Assembly (NCBI RefSeq): GCF_012927355.1
Contig: NZ_JABBGK010000010.1
Location: 1 to 64,000 of the forward strand
Direction: 5' to 3'
DNA from: Rhizobium terricola
GTDB taxonomy: Bacteria; Pseudomonadota; Alphaproteobacteria; Rhizobiales; Rhizobiaceae
DNA: 64,000 nt
Shown here: positions 20,004-28,178 of the stretch, piece by piece
Position numbering within the stretch: position 1 is the stretch's first letter
Layout of the letters: each line of letters opens with the position of its first letter
The notes under the pieces: generated by a model
Database searches by the model: none
The model's input: the letters and a program-made list of their open reading frames with translations, nothing else
Told to the model about the DNA's origin: nothing
Program-made: the position numbers and the translations under genes

Positions 20004-20607
20004 TTGAGGTCAGAGCCTCCAGATAGGGTTTCATCTTCCTCCAGGCGCCGTTCGCCATGGCAGTCTCGGTTATGACCGCCGGGCTCGCCTTTCGCTGCTG
20101 GAGCGCAGCGCGCAGCGCCTCTATGGCAACGGATCGATCAACGAGCCTGCTGCGGAAGACATCGGCAAGCGACTTCGGGGCTGAAAAAATCCGAACTGCA
20201 ACTCCGGAAATCTGATGATGCTCTACGCCCTGCTTCATGTAGGCGTCCTTGAATTCCGTAATTCTAATAGGCGGATAGGCGGGCGCAACTGCCCAGTCCT
20301 TCTGGCTGACCGCCATCCATACTTCGCGTGGGATCTGGTCCGTAAGACCGTGAAAGGCGAGCGCTGAGGTCAGAGCAATGACGCCTTGTGGAACCAGTTT
20401 TGCTGCTTCAGCCAGAGCCTGCAGCGTGTCAAGATCTGCGTCCGGACGCTGATAGAGCCCGCGCGACAGTCGCACAAGCTCTCCTGCCTCCACGGCGCGG
20501 GCGATGGTCATCGCGAATATGCCTGCCCGCCGCAGCTCATGGAACCGTACGATCGGGTGTTCGGCGATGTAGTCACGCAGCAGGTGCTGCTGTTTCGATG
20601 CGGCCAC
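19996..20607 (-). CDS. abiEi: AbiEi-type antitoxin / autorepressor
   Basis: 203 aa from a GTG at 20607. An N-terminal winged helix (LLRDYIAEHPIVRFHELRRA, then IFAMTIARAVEAGELVRLSR and LYQR) is followed by the antitoxin C-terminal part (GVIALTSALAFHGLTDQIP, AVRIFSAPKSLADVFR). AbiEi proteins bind inverted repeats in their own promoter and keep the toxin silent. Here such repeats lie directly upstream at 20610-20712, and the first abuts the start codon so that bound repressor would also cover the ribosome-binding region (AGGTAACAA before GTG). Confidence 0.92.
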   Translation of the reverse strand: MAASKQQHLLRDYIAEHPIVRFHELRRAGIFAMTIARAVEAGELVRLSRGLYQRPDADLDTLQALAEAAKLVPQGVIALTSALAFHGLTDQIPREVWMAVSQKDWAVAPAYPPIRITEFKDAYMKQGVEHHQISGVAVRIFSAPKSLADVFRSRLVDRSVAIEALRAALQQRKASPAVITETAMANGAWRKMKPYLEALTSNG

Positions 20608-20609
20608 TT

Positions 20610-20712
20610 GTTACCTATCCTGGGTGTAATTCAAGTTTTGACCCAGGATAGGTAACATAAGATTCGTTACTTATCCTGGGTGTAGATGCGTTCTTCACCC
20701 AGGATAGGTAAC
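20610..20712. promoter_or_regulatory. Four-site inverted/tandem operator array of the abiE operon
   Basis: The 17-bp motif GTTACCTATCCTGGGTG occurs at 20610-20626 (+), 20640-20656 (-), 20666-20682 (+, one base different) and 20696-20712 (-). Each pair forms an inverted repeat with a 13-bp spacer, and the whole pair is repeated with a period of exactly 56 bp. The position right before abiEi matches the known negative autoregulation of AbiEi through inverted repeats. Each copy holds CCTGG/CCAGG, the CCWGG sequence used by Dcm-type methylases. The distal pair lies inside the 3' end of vsr and supplies its stop codon. Confidence 0.88.
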
Positions 20713-21197
20713 AATTTCGCGGACTGTTGTCTCTCCGTCTCGCTTCGAGGCCGCACCAGGTCGCTCTCGAAATTTCCGGCACCGTTGCGGATCCAATGCG
20801 CGACCTCGTCGAGTGTCGTCTGGAGCCACGGGGAGCGAAGGCCACATTCCCAGACGGTGCCCACCCGCCATCCGGATGAGTTCAAGGCGTTGCGAACTTC
20901 CAGGTCCCGGGCGATGTTGCGTGCGAACTTTGCGGCCCAGAACTCGGGGTTCGATGCTGGTGTGGTGCACCAGTGACAGCCCTCGTGGCGGTGCCAGAAG
21001 CAGCCGTGGACAAACACGACTGCCCCTCTCGACTTGAACACAAGGTCAGGCCGACCGGTTACATCCGGATCGTGGAGACGAAACCGAAGGCCAGTCGCGT
21101 GAAGATGACGTCGAAGTGTCAGCTCCGGCTTGGTATTCTTGCCGCGGATGCCAGACATCATCTGCGATCGCTTTTCCGGACCCACTACGTCGATCAT
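20667..21197 (-). CDS. vsr: Vsr-type very short patch repair endonuclease
   Basis: 176 aa. RSQMMSGIRGKNTKPELTLR and FRLHDPDVTGRPDLVF are family signatures. Asp51, His64 and His69 (GRPDLVF, FVHGCFWHRH) stand at the same positions as the catalytic residues of the E. coli enzyme, and the Cys66/His71/Cys74 region is the zinc site. It nicks at T:G mismatches left by deamination of 5-methylcytosine. It is divergent from the C5 methylase gene with a 76-bp promoter gap, which is the expected pairing. The last 15 residues (LLPILGEERIYTQDK) are encoded by the AbiE operator repeats, so the original C-terminus was replaced. Confidence 0.94.
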   Translation of the reverse strand: MIDVVGPEKRSQMMSGIRGKNTKPELTLRRHLHATGLRFRLHDPDVTGRPDLVFKSRGAVVFVHGCFWHRHEGCHWCTTPASNPEFWAAKFARNIARDLEVRNALNSSGWRVGTVWECGLRSPWLQTTLDEVAHWIRNGAGNFESDLVRPRSETERQQSAKLLPILGEERIYTQDK

Positions 21198-21273
21198 GAC
21201 GTTTTGCCTGTCATTTCCACACGAAGATGATATTCATTGCGAATACTGTCTACAACTCCGAAGTGCGTGATTC

Positions 21274-22884
21274 TTGCCATCATATTCCGTCGTCGACATC
21301 TTTGCAGGGCCGGGAGGGCTCGCGGAAGGCTTTTCGAGCGTTCCCGGCATGGGGGATGAGCGTGCCTATCACATTGCTCTTTCGATCGAGAAGGAAAGGG
21401 CTGCACATTCCACCCTGCGTCTGAGAAGCTTCCTGCGCCAGTTCAACGGCGTGCTCCCTCAGCAGTACTATGACTTTCTGATGCGCGGTGGTGGCGAGCC
21501 GGACTGGGCGACGGAATATCCGCGTGAATGGGCCAGGGCCGTGGACGAAGCGTGGCAGCTGGAGCTTGGCAAGGAAGATCCGGACCAGCGGCTCAATCGA
21601 CGTATCGACGAGATCCGCGAGCAAAGCGGTGGCAACTCGATCCTGATCGGCGGTCCACCATGCCAGGCCTATTCGCTCGTCGGCCGTGCTCGCAATCAGG
21701 GGAAGAAGGATTACGTCGCCAGCGATGATGAGAAACACTTCCTCTACAAGGAATATATCCGGATTCTGGACCGCCTGCAGCCGGCTGCCTTTGTCATGGA
21801 GAACGTCAAGGGCATGCTGTCGTCATCCGTGGATGGCGAAAACCGGATCTTCGATCAGGTCCTTCGAGACCTTCGCGGAGAAAGGCTAGGGGCCACCGAA
21901 TATCGGCTGGTTGCGCTTGACCCGAGATCCCGCCGCCAGCTGGATTTGTCGGCCTTCGAGCCACGCGCTTCCGATTTCATCGTGCGTGCCGAAGACTTCG
22001 GCGTTCCACAGGCCCGTCATCGGGTCATCGTCGTAGGACTGCGCGCCGATGTCGCGGAAGGTCTGCCGACGGCCGCCTTGGCTGATCTCATGGTGCGGCA
22101 TACTCTCAAGACGACTGTTCAGCATGTCCTCGACGGCATGCCGAAGCTGAGAAGCGGGCTGAGCCGTGGTATCGACGGCGATGATGAATGGCGTGCCGTG
22201 GTTGAAGATGCCATGGCCTTCGTGGCAGATCTGGACATCGGTCTGACCGAGGACCTGCAGCAGTCCTTCACTGTCCAAGCACGAAAATGCCTTGCCGCCC
22301 TGAGGGGGATGAACCGGCTTCCGGGCCGCCAAGCATGGGGAAACGGGATTTCCGCCGAATGCCCCGCCGAACTGCGGGACTGGCTTGTTGACGAAAGGCT
22401 TTCCAACCTTCCGAACCACGCGACGCGAAGCCATATGCCGAGCGACCTTGCACGGTATTTCTTTGCGGCGGTATTTGCCCAGGTGGTCGGTCGATCACCC
22501 AAGGCAACCGATTTTCCCGAAGAGCTTTCCCCGAACCATGAGAACTGGAAGACCGGCAAGTTTGCAGATCGCTTTCGTGTCCAGATTTCCGGCGGGCCCT
22601 CCACGACAGTGACGAGCCATATTTCGAAGGACGGGCACTATTTCATCCATCCGGATCCGCTTCAGTGCCGCAGCCTTTCGGTACGAGAAGCAGCCAGGCT
22701 TCAGACCTTCCCCGACAACTATTTCTTCAAGGGAAATCGGACGGAGCAGTACATCCAGGTCGGCAACGCGGTCCCCCCCTTGCTCGCCCGCTGGATCGGC
22801 GAGGCGCTGTTTTCCATCCTCACAGCGCATGCCGACGCTGCAGACGACCAAATCGGAAGGGCCAGACTGTCGAATGTCGCCTGA
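21274..22884 (+). CDS. DNA (cytosine-5) methyltransferase
   Basis: 536 aa from a TTG at 21274 (MPSYSVVDIFAGPGGLAEGF, motif I). Catalytic motif IV is GGPPCQAYS with Cys130, motif VI is FVMENVKGM near 174-182, and motif VIII is DFGVPQARHRVIVVG. Motifs IX-X (REAARLQTFPDNYFF, QVGNAVPP) close the protein. It methylates cytosine at C5. The target is unknown; the paired Vsr suggests a CCWGG-like site but does not prove it. The protein is longer than simple Dcm enzymes, with an extra target-recognition region. It heads the co-directional cluster with the GHKL, Z1, DUF4420-like and AIPR genes. Confidence 0.94.
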   Translation: MPSYSVVDIFAGPGGLAEGFSSVPGMGDERAYHIALSIEKERAAHSTLRLRSFLRQFNGVLPQQYYDFLMRGGGEPDWATEYPREWARAVDEAWQLELGKEDPDQRLNRRIDEIREQSGGNSILIGGPPCQAYSLVGRARNQGKKDYVASDDEKHFLYKEYIRILDRLQPAAFVMENVKGMLSSSVDGENRIFDQVLRDLRGERLGATEYRLVALDPRSRRQLDLSAFEPRASDFIVRAEDFGVPQARHRVIVVGLRADVAEGLPTAALADLMVRHTLKTTVQHVLDGMPKLRSGLSRGIDGDDEWRAVVEDAMAFVADLDIGLTEDLQQSFTVQARKCLAALRGMNRLPGRQAWGNGISAECPAELRDWLVDERLSNLPNHATRSHMPSDLARYFFAAVFAQVVGRSPKATDFPEELSPNHENWKTGKFADRFRVQISGGPSTTVTSHISKDGHYFIHPDPLQCRSLSVREAARLQTFPDNYFFKGNRTEQYIQVGNAVPPLLARWIGEALFSILTAHADAADDQIGRARLSNVA

Positions 22885-23001
22885 TCACGACGTTGCCAGT
22901 CCGGGAGCAGGGGAACTCTTCGAGTGCCCGCGAGCTCTGCTTCCCGACTCGGGCCGAGCTGGCAGACACAATCTGATACGATCGGAGCAGGCGGGGGCGT
23001 C

Positions 23002-24480
23002 GTGAAGAAAAAGGCGAGGACGTTTCCGGCTGCACCTATTGCTGCAACCCTCATCGAGAGTTTGCGGGACATTGGCTACTCTCTCGAAACAGCCCTCGCA
23101 GACATCATCGACAATTCGCTCGCAAGCGGTGCCAGTCTGATTGACATTCTCGCGGACACCGCTGGCGATGATCCGAAGATTGCCATTCTGGACAATGGGA
23201 GTGGCATGTCCCCGGACGAGCTGATGGCAGCGATGCGTCCAGGAAGCAGGAATCCTCTCGAAGAGCGTTCTGGCACGGATCTCGGAAGGTTTGGTCTGGG
23301 ACTGAAGACCGCATCGTTTTCGCAATGCAGGCGTCTAACCGTCATCTCTGCCAGGGACGGCGTGAGATCTGCAGCGATCTGGGACCTTGATTTCGTGGCG
23401 GAGCAGAATGAATGGCTCCTGCAGCTACCTGACCCGAGCGAAGCTCAGCCGTGGGGCGATCAGCTTGGGAGCCAGGGAACCCTGGTGATCTGGGAAGCCC
23501 TTGATCGGCTTGCCCCGAAGGGTGAGCGTGGGGATCTGGTCCGGTCTCTCGACCTGGCACGCGAACACCTCGAGCTGGTATTCCATCGATACATTTCGGG
23601 AGAGCGCGGCCACGCCCGTGTGCGAATGCGACTCAACAATCGCGAACTCAAAGGCTTTGATCCGTTCGATCAGAGCAATCCGGCGACAATAGTCGGTCCT
23701 ACGGAGGAATTCCGCTCCGGCCGACACATTGTCACCATCCAGAGCTTCACGCTTCCCCACCACAAGAAGCTTCCTGCGGCGGACTGGGAGCGCAATGCAG
23801 GTCGCGCCGGCTACCTCAAGAACCAGGGCTTCTACGTCTACCGGGCACGTCGCCTCATCATTCACGGGACATGGTTCGGGCTTGCGCGGCAGACGGAGCT
23901 GACCAAGCTGGCTCGGGTGAAGATCGATATTCCCACGGGCCTGGACGCCGAGTGGAAAATCGACGTCAAGAAGGCATCGGCCCAGCCTCCGTTCAATGTT
24001 CGCGAAAGGCTTCGTCGCATCATTGAAACGATCGGCGCGACTTCGAAGCGAATATATACCGCACGCGGCAGGAAGCTGGTTTCCGATGCCCGCCTTCCGG
24101 TATGGAACCGGCATCAGGACAAGAACGAGATTTCCTACAGGCTGAACCCGGAGCATCCGCTGATCTCGGGTTTTGTCGAAACTCTCAGCGAGGAGCAGAA
24201 GGTAGCATTTGACCGCCTCACAGTCCTCATCGAATCGGCGATCCCGATGGAAAGCCTCTATGCAGACATGGGCAGTGAGCCGGAGAACGTGCGAAACACG
24301 GGCATCCCGGACGATACCCTGCGCAGGATCGTCGAGTTCACAGCAGAGAATCTGGTCAACTCAGGCACGTCAGCCGATGAGGTGAGGCTGATGATGCAGG
24401 TGACCGAGCCGTTCCGATCGCACTGGGCCACAACGGAAGACATGCTGAACGAAAGATTTGGGGGCAGGGGAGATGACTGA
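23002..24480 (+). CDS. MORC/MutL-like GHKL ATPase of an R-M cluster
   Basis: 492 aa from a GTG at 23002 (VKKKARTFPAAPIAATLIES). An upstream ATG at 22924 is possible but adds a non-conserved leader. GHKL motifs: LADIIDNSLASGA (N box, Asp37-Asn38), AILDNGSGM (G1) and GRFGLGLKTASFSQ (G2). An S5-like transducer region follows, with the C-terminal half unassigned. In known R-M operons of this class a MutL/MORC-like ATPase works with a methylase, a Z1 helicase and nucleases, probably as an ATP-driven clamp on DNA. It lies 117 bp after the methylase and overlaps the Z1 gene by 8 bp. Confidence 0.88.
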   Translation: MKKKARTFPAAPIAATLIESLRDIGYSLETALADIIDNSLASGASLIDILADTAGDDPKIAILDNGSGMSPDELMAAMRPGSRNPLEERSGTDLGRFGLGLKTASFSQCRRLTVISARDGVRSAAIWDLDFVAEQNEWLLQLPDPSEAQPWGDQLGSQGTLVIWEALDRLAPKGERGDLVRSLDLAREHLELVFHRYISGERGHARVRMRLNNRELKGFDPFDQSNPATIVGPTEEFRSGRHIVTIQSFTLPHHKKLPAADWERNAGRAGYLKNQGFYVYRARRLIIHGTWFGLARQTELTKLARVKIDIPTGLDAEWKIDVKKASAQPPFNVRERLRRIIETIGATSKRIYTARGRKLVSDARLPVWNRHQDKNEISYRLNPEHPLISGFVETLSEEQKVAFDRLTVLIESAIPMESLYADMGSEPENVRNTGIPDDTLRRIVEFTAENLVNSGTSADEVRLMMQVTEPFRSHWATTEDMLNERFGGRGDD

Positions 24481-27199
24481 AAACTACGAGAATCTGCGGA
24501 TGGCGGTCGAGCCGTTCATCGCGAAGGCGGTGCTGCCAACTCCGGAAACAATAAGATCGTGGATCACACAGTTCAGGCTGGTGCCCGATTGCCAGGTTGA
24601 TGACGCAGACGCGGAAAGGCTAGCTCGCGAGCTCGAAGCCCAGCACGGCGTATCGATGAAGATTGGCTCGGTGCTGGTCGACCGGGAATGGGCGCCGTGG
24701 CTCGAGAGCGAAAAGCCGACGATGGACCGCTACTACTGGATGAGATATCGGCGGCTCCTCGTCGAGAAACGATTTTCAGGGCAGGTTCTTGCAACGCTTG
24801 ACGCAGTGACCGACCGTATCCTGGGCCTGATGGAGAATCCTCGGAAGGAAGGTGAATGGGATCGGCGAGGCATGGTCGTGGGGCACGTCCAGTCGGGAAA
24901 GACTGCTAACTACACCGGTCTTATCTGCAAGGCCGCTGATGCGGGTTACAAGCTCATCGTTGTCATCGCTGGTATACACAACAACCTGCGCAACCAGACG
25001 CAGCTTCGAATCGACGAAGGGTTTGTCGGCAGGGACAGCGCCCGCCTCGGGTCAACCAAAGGTGACCGCATCATCGGGGTGGGGCGCTATGACAGCTCGC
25101 GCCATCCCTGGACATTCACCACATCCGTTCGCGACTTCAACTCGACTGGCGCCGGCCAGGGTGGCGGCAACTTGGACTCCCTTTCAGTACCTGCCGTGTT
25201 CGTCATCAAGAAGAACAGCAGCACGCTTGGTATTCTTCTCGAATGGCTGGGAAACTACAATCGCAAGCGTGGCGCCAAGACAATCTCGGCTCCCATGCTT
25301 GTCATCGATGACGAAGCCGATAACGCGTCCATCAACATCAAGCATGGGAAAGGGGCTGTCTCCAATATCAACGGGCAGATACGTTCGCTTCTCAAGCTTT
25401 TCGACCGGAGCTGCTATATCGGCTACACCGCAACGCCCTTTGCGAACATCTTCATCGATCCGGATACTGTCGACGAGATGAGGGGCGCGGACCTGTTCCC
25501 GAGAAACTTCATCGTCAGTCTTGATCCACCTTCCAACTATTTCGGCGCGAACAGGGTGTTTCTCGACCAGCCGAGGCAGATCATTCGCCACATCGAGGAT
25601 CACGACGAAATCCTTCCCCTCAAGCATTCCAGGGACACGGCGATCACCGCGCTGCCCGACAGTCTTCTCAAGGCGATAAGAACATTCATTGTCGCGAGGG
25701 CAATACGGCTCGTCCGGGGCCAGCAGTCGGCGCACAACTCGATGCTCGTGAATGCATCGCGCTTCACGGACGTTCAGCAGCAGCTTCGGAATGAGATCCA
25801 CGACACTCTTGAGGCCATCAAGGCAAGTATCAGCGTGAACGGGGCCCAGTCCGAGCGGGACGCCTTGCGAGATCCGGAAATCCGCGCGCTTCACGAGGTC
25901 TGGCAGGAGGAGTATTCAATCACGTCGGAGACAGAGTGGAGCGAAGTGCAGGCGGCTCTTCATTCGTCCGCCGCGCCGATCAGTGTCGTCGAGGTCAACA
26001 GTCGTTCAGCGGGCAATCTCGCCTATGCTGATCATGAGAGCTCCGGCCTGAATGTCATCGCCGTCGGCGGGTTTTCCCTTTCGCGCGGGCTCACCCTCGA
26101 AGGCCTGATCGTCAGCTACTTCCTGCGCAATTCCATGATGTACGACACGCTCATGCAGATGGGCAGGTGGTTCGGCTATCGACCGGGTTATGATGATCTC
26201 TGCCGAGTCTGGATGCCTGAAGAGGCGGAAGGATGGTATGCCCATGTCGCGGAGTCGATCGACGAACTCAGAGATGAGCTGCGGCGCATGGAGGCGGCGA
26301 ACGCTACCCCCGAACAGTTCGGTCTCAAGGTGCGCAGCCACCCCGACACACTGCTCGTCACGGCCAAGAACAAGATGGGCTCTGGAGAACGGCTGGTTGT
26401 CTCCATCGGTCTTGCCAATAGCTTCGTCGAGACCGCAATTCTCCATCGGACGGCCGACAAGCTGAAACTCAACCTCAAGGCCGCGAAGAATCTCGCAGCG
26501 AGCCTCAAGGAACACGGCTATTCGTTGACAGGAGCCGCGACCGTCACAGGCGGTCGGCTGGTGACCGGAGCACCAGTTGCTCCCGTTCTTCAGTTTTTGA
26601 AGGAGTTCCAGAACCACGAAGGGGCATTGCTGACAGACGGAGATCCTCTCCAGCGCTATATCCTTGCTCGCGCTGATGACGAGCTCAAGAGCTGGGATAT
26701 CCTGTTTGCAGGCGTCGAGCGCGGCAACGAGGACACGGTCGACGACAATCTCGGTATCACGCTGAACCGTCAACGTCGAACCGCCGGGAAGCAGAGCACT
26801 TCCAAGACTCTGCATATCACCAACAAGCAGCGTGTCGCCTCGAGAGGGGTCGAAGCGACAGGGCTTGAGGCAGACGAAATTGCGTCGGCGCGCAGTGACT
26901 ATCTCGCCAGGCTCGAGCAGGACGGAAAGCTGCCCGCAGAGGGTGAGCCGGTAAACTTCCCGGACAAGATCTATCGCGCTGTTCGGCGACGCCCCCTCCT
27001 GATCGTTCATCTCCTGAGGATAGATCCGGAATCCGACAAGGTTGCCGACGATCCGCAGCCTGTGGTCGCATACAGCATCAGCTTCCCGAGGACGGCAAGG
27101 GAGGAGGACACGGTGGAATACATCGTCAACACCACCTGGATCAGGGAGCACTTCCGTAACGAGGGCGACGAGGAGGAGATGGCCGGCGATGAGCAGTGA
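24473..27199 (+). CDS. Z1-domain superfamily II helicase/ATPase
   Basis: 908 aa from the ATG at 24473 that overlaps the stop of the GHKL gene (GGGGGCAGGGGAG upstream). Walker A is GHVQSGKT (137-144), and VIDDEADNASI (about 278) is the DEAD-like Walker B. YTATPFANIF (about 317) is motif III-like. The Z1 domain lies near 505-640, with VGGFSLSRGLTLEGL and QMGRWFGYRPGYDDL. Z1 proteins are SF2 helicase-like ATPases found next to MORC-like ATPases in restriction operons; they probably move or open DNA for a nuclease. It overlaps the next gene by 11 bp. Confidence 0.93.
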   Translation: MTENYENLRMAVEPFIAKAVLPTPETIRSWITQFRLVPDCQVDDADAERLARELEAQHGVSMKIGSVLVDREWAPWLESEKPTMDRYYWMRYRRLLVEKRFSGQVLATLDAVTDRILGLMENPRKEGEWDRRGMVVGHVQSGKTANYTGLICKAADAGYKLIVVIAGIHNNLRNQTQLRIDEGFVGRDSARLGSTKGDRIIGVGRYDSSRHPWTFTTSVRDFNSTGAGQGGGNLDSLSVPAVFVIKKNSSTLGILLEWLGNYNRKRGAKTISAPMLVIDDEADNASINIKHGKGAVSNINGQIRSLLKLFDRSCYIGYTATPFANIFIDPDTVDEMRGADLFPRNFIVSLDPPSNYFGANRVFLDQPRQIIRHIEDHDEILPLKHSRDTAITALPDSLLKAIRTFIVARAIRLVRGQQSAHNSMLVNASRFTDVQQQLRNEIHDTLEAIKASISVNGAQSERDALRDPEIRALHEVWQEEYSITSETEWSEVQAALHSSAAPISVVEVNSRSAGNLAYADHESSGLNVIAVGGFSLSRGLTLEGLIVSYFLRNSMMYDTLMQMGRWFGYRPGYDDLCRVWMPEEAEGWYAHVAESIDELRDELRRMEAANATPEQFGLKVRSHPDTLLVTAKNKMGSGERLVVSIGLANSFVETAILHRTADKLKLNLKAAKNLAASLKEHGYSLTGAATVTGGRLVTGAPVAPVLQFLKEFQNHEGALLTDGDPLQRYILARADDELKSWDILFAGVERGNEDTVDDNLGITLNRQRRTAGKQSTSKTLHITNKQRVASRGVEATGLEADEIASARSDYLARLEQDGKLPAEGEPVNFPDKIYRAVRRRPLLIVHLLRIDPESDKVADDPQPVVAYSISFPRTAREEDTVEYIVNTTWIREHFRNEGDEEEMAGDEQ

Positions 27200-28178
27200 T
27201 CCATGGAGGACCCTGAGCGTCCCCGTCGGTGCAGAAACAGCCAGCGCCCGGCGCGTCGATGCCGCAGGTCGATGGAATTTCTTCTGGGCAAAGGATGTGG
27301 CGGGAAGGTATCTGCTCCTCCTGGAGTACCAAGGGTTGCTTGAGGCTGTCCCGTCGCTGCCTCGACTGCATGGGATAGAGGTGGCGATCCAGTCGCGCGA
27401 GGACGGGACAGGGGGACGCCTCCTGATCCGTCTGCTCGACAATTCCCTGAAAGACATATTCCTCGAGCTCTGCAACAGCATTCTCTCTTCCACATCTCAG
27501 GCGACAAGCGAAACTGACGCGATCGGTCGGGCGGTGGCGAGAACATGGCGCTGGCATCACCTGCTTCGTGGGGGGTCTTCGATACTTCTGTCCGCGGAAG
27601 AGCAGAAGGGGCTTATCGGCGAACTGATAACACTGGAGAGGCATTTTCTTCCCGTCATTAGCGCGAGTGATGCGGTGATGGCCTGGATCGGACCTACGGA
27701 TGCACCAAAGGATTTCGAGATCGGCCTGACGGCGGTCGAGGTCAAGACGCGGCGCGCCGGCGCGGTCAGTGCTGTCGTCATATCGTCAGAGCATCAGCTG
27801 GATGATGCGGGTCTCGACCGGCTGTTTCTTCACGTTCTGGATCTTTCGGAGGCGCAGTCTAGCCATCCGGAAGCCCGAAGCCTGAACGACTACGCCACCG
27901 GAATCCGTATGAGGATCGAGAGCCAGGATCAGGGTGCACTGCTTCTGCTTGACGAGCGGCTGCAGGCTGCAGGCTTCAGATGGGAAGACGACTACTCGAC
28001 ATCGCTCTGGGTCGAGGGCCAGTTCGAAATCTTTCAGGTTCGCGACGGGTTTCCACGATTGACGACAGCGTCCTGCCTTCCGGGAGTTGAGCGCGTGAAA
28101 TACACGGTAGCGTTGTCGGAGTGCCAGGAATATGCTCTGCCGGAAGAGTCGATAAGATTGTGTCTCAGCGGGGGGTGA
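27189..28178 (+). CDS. PD-(D/E)XK motif protein (DUF4420 type)
   Basis: 329 aa from the ATG at 27189, overlapping the Z1 gene. It contains LSAEEQKGLIGELITLERHF followed by IGPTDAPKDFEIGLTAVEVK; the D...E-x-K spacing (Asp about 174, Glu183, Lys185) is a PD-(D/E)XK nuclease core. Proteins of this type regularly sit between Z1 and AIPR genes. It is the most likely restriction nuclease of the cluster. Family assignment is from motif and context; catalysis is inferred. Confidence 0.85.
   Translation: MSSDPWRTLSVPVGAETASARRVDAAGRWNFFWAKDVAGRYLLLLEYQGLLEAVPSLPRLHGIEVAIQSREDGTGGRLLIRLLDNSLKDIFLELCNSILSSTSQATSETDAIGRAVARTWRWHHLLRGGSSILLSAEEQKGLIGELITLERHFLPVISASDAVMAWIGPTDAPKDFEIGLTAVEVKTRRAGAVSAVVISSEHQLDDAGLDRLFLHVLDLSEAQSSHPEARSLNDYATGIRMRIESQDQGALLLLDERLQAAGFRWEDDYSTSLWVEGQFEIFQVRDGFPRLTTASCLPGVERVKYTVALSECQEYALPEESIRLCLSGG

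Noticed and set aside
20610..20712. CRISPR-like array
   Set aside because: The four repeats alternate in orientation with a 13-bp spacer and sit directly before abiEi; this is an operator pattern, not direct repeats with unique spacers.
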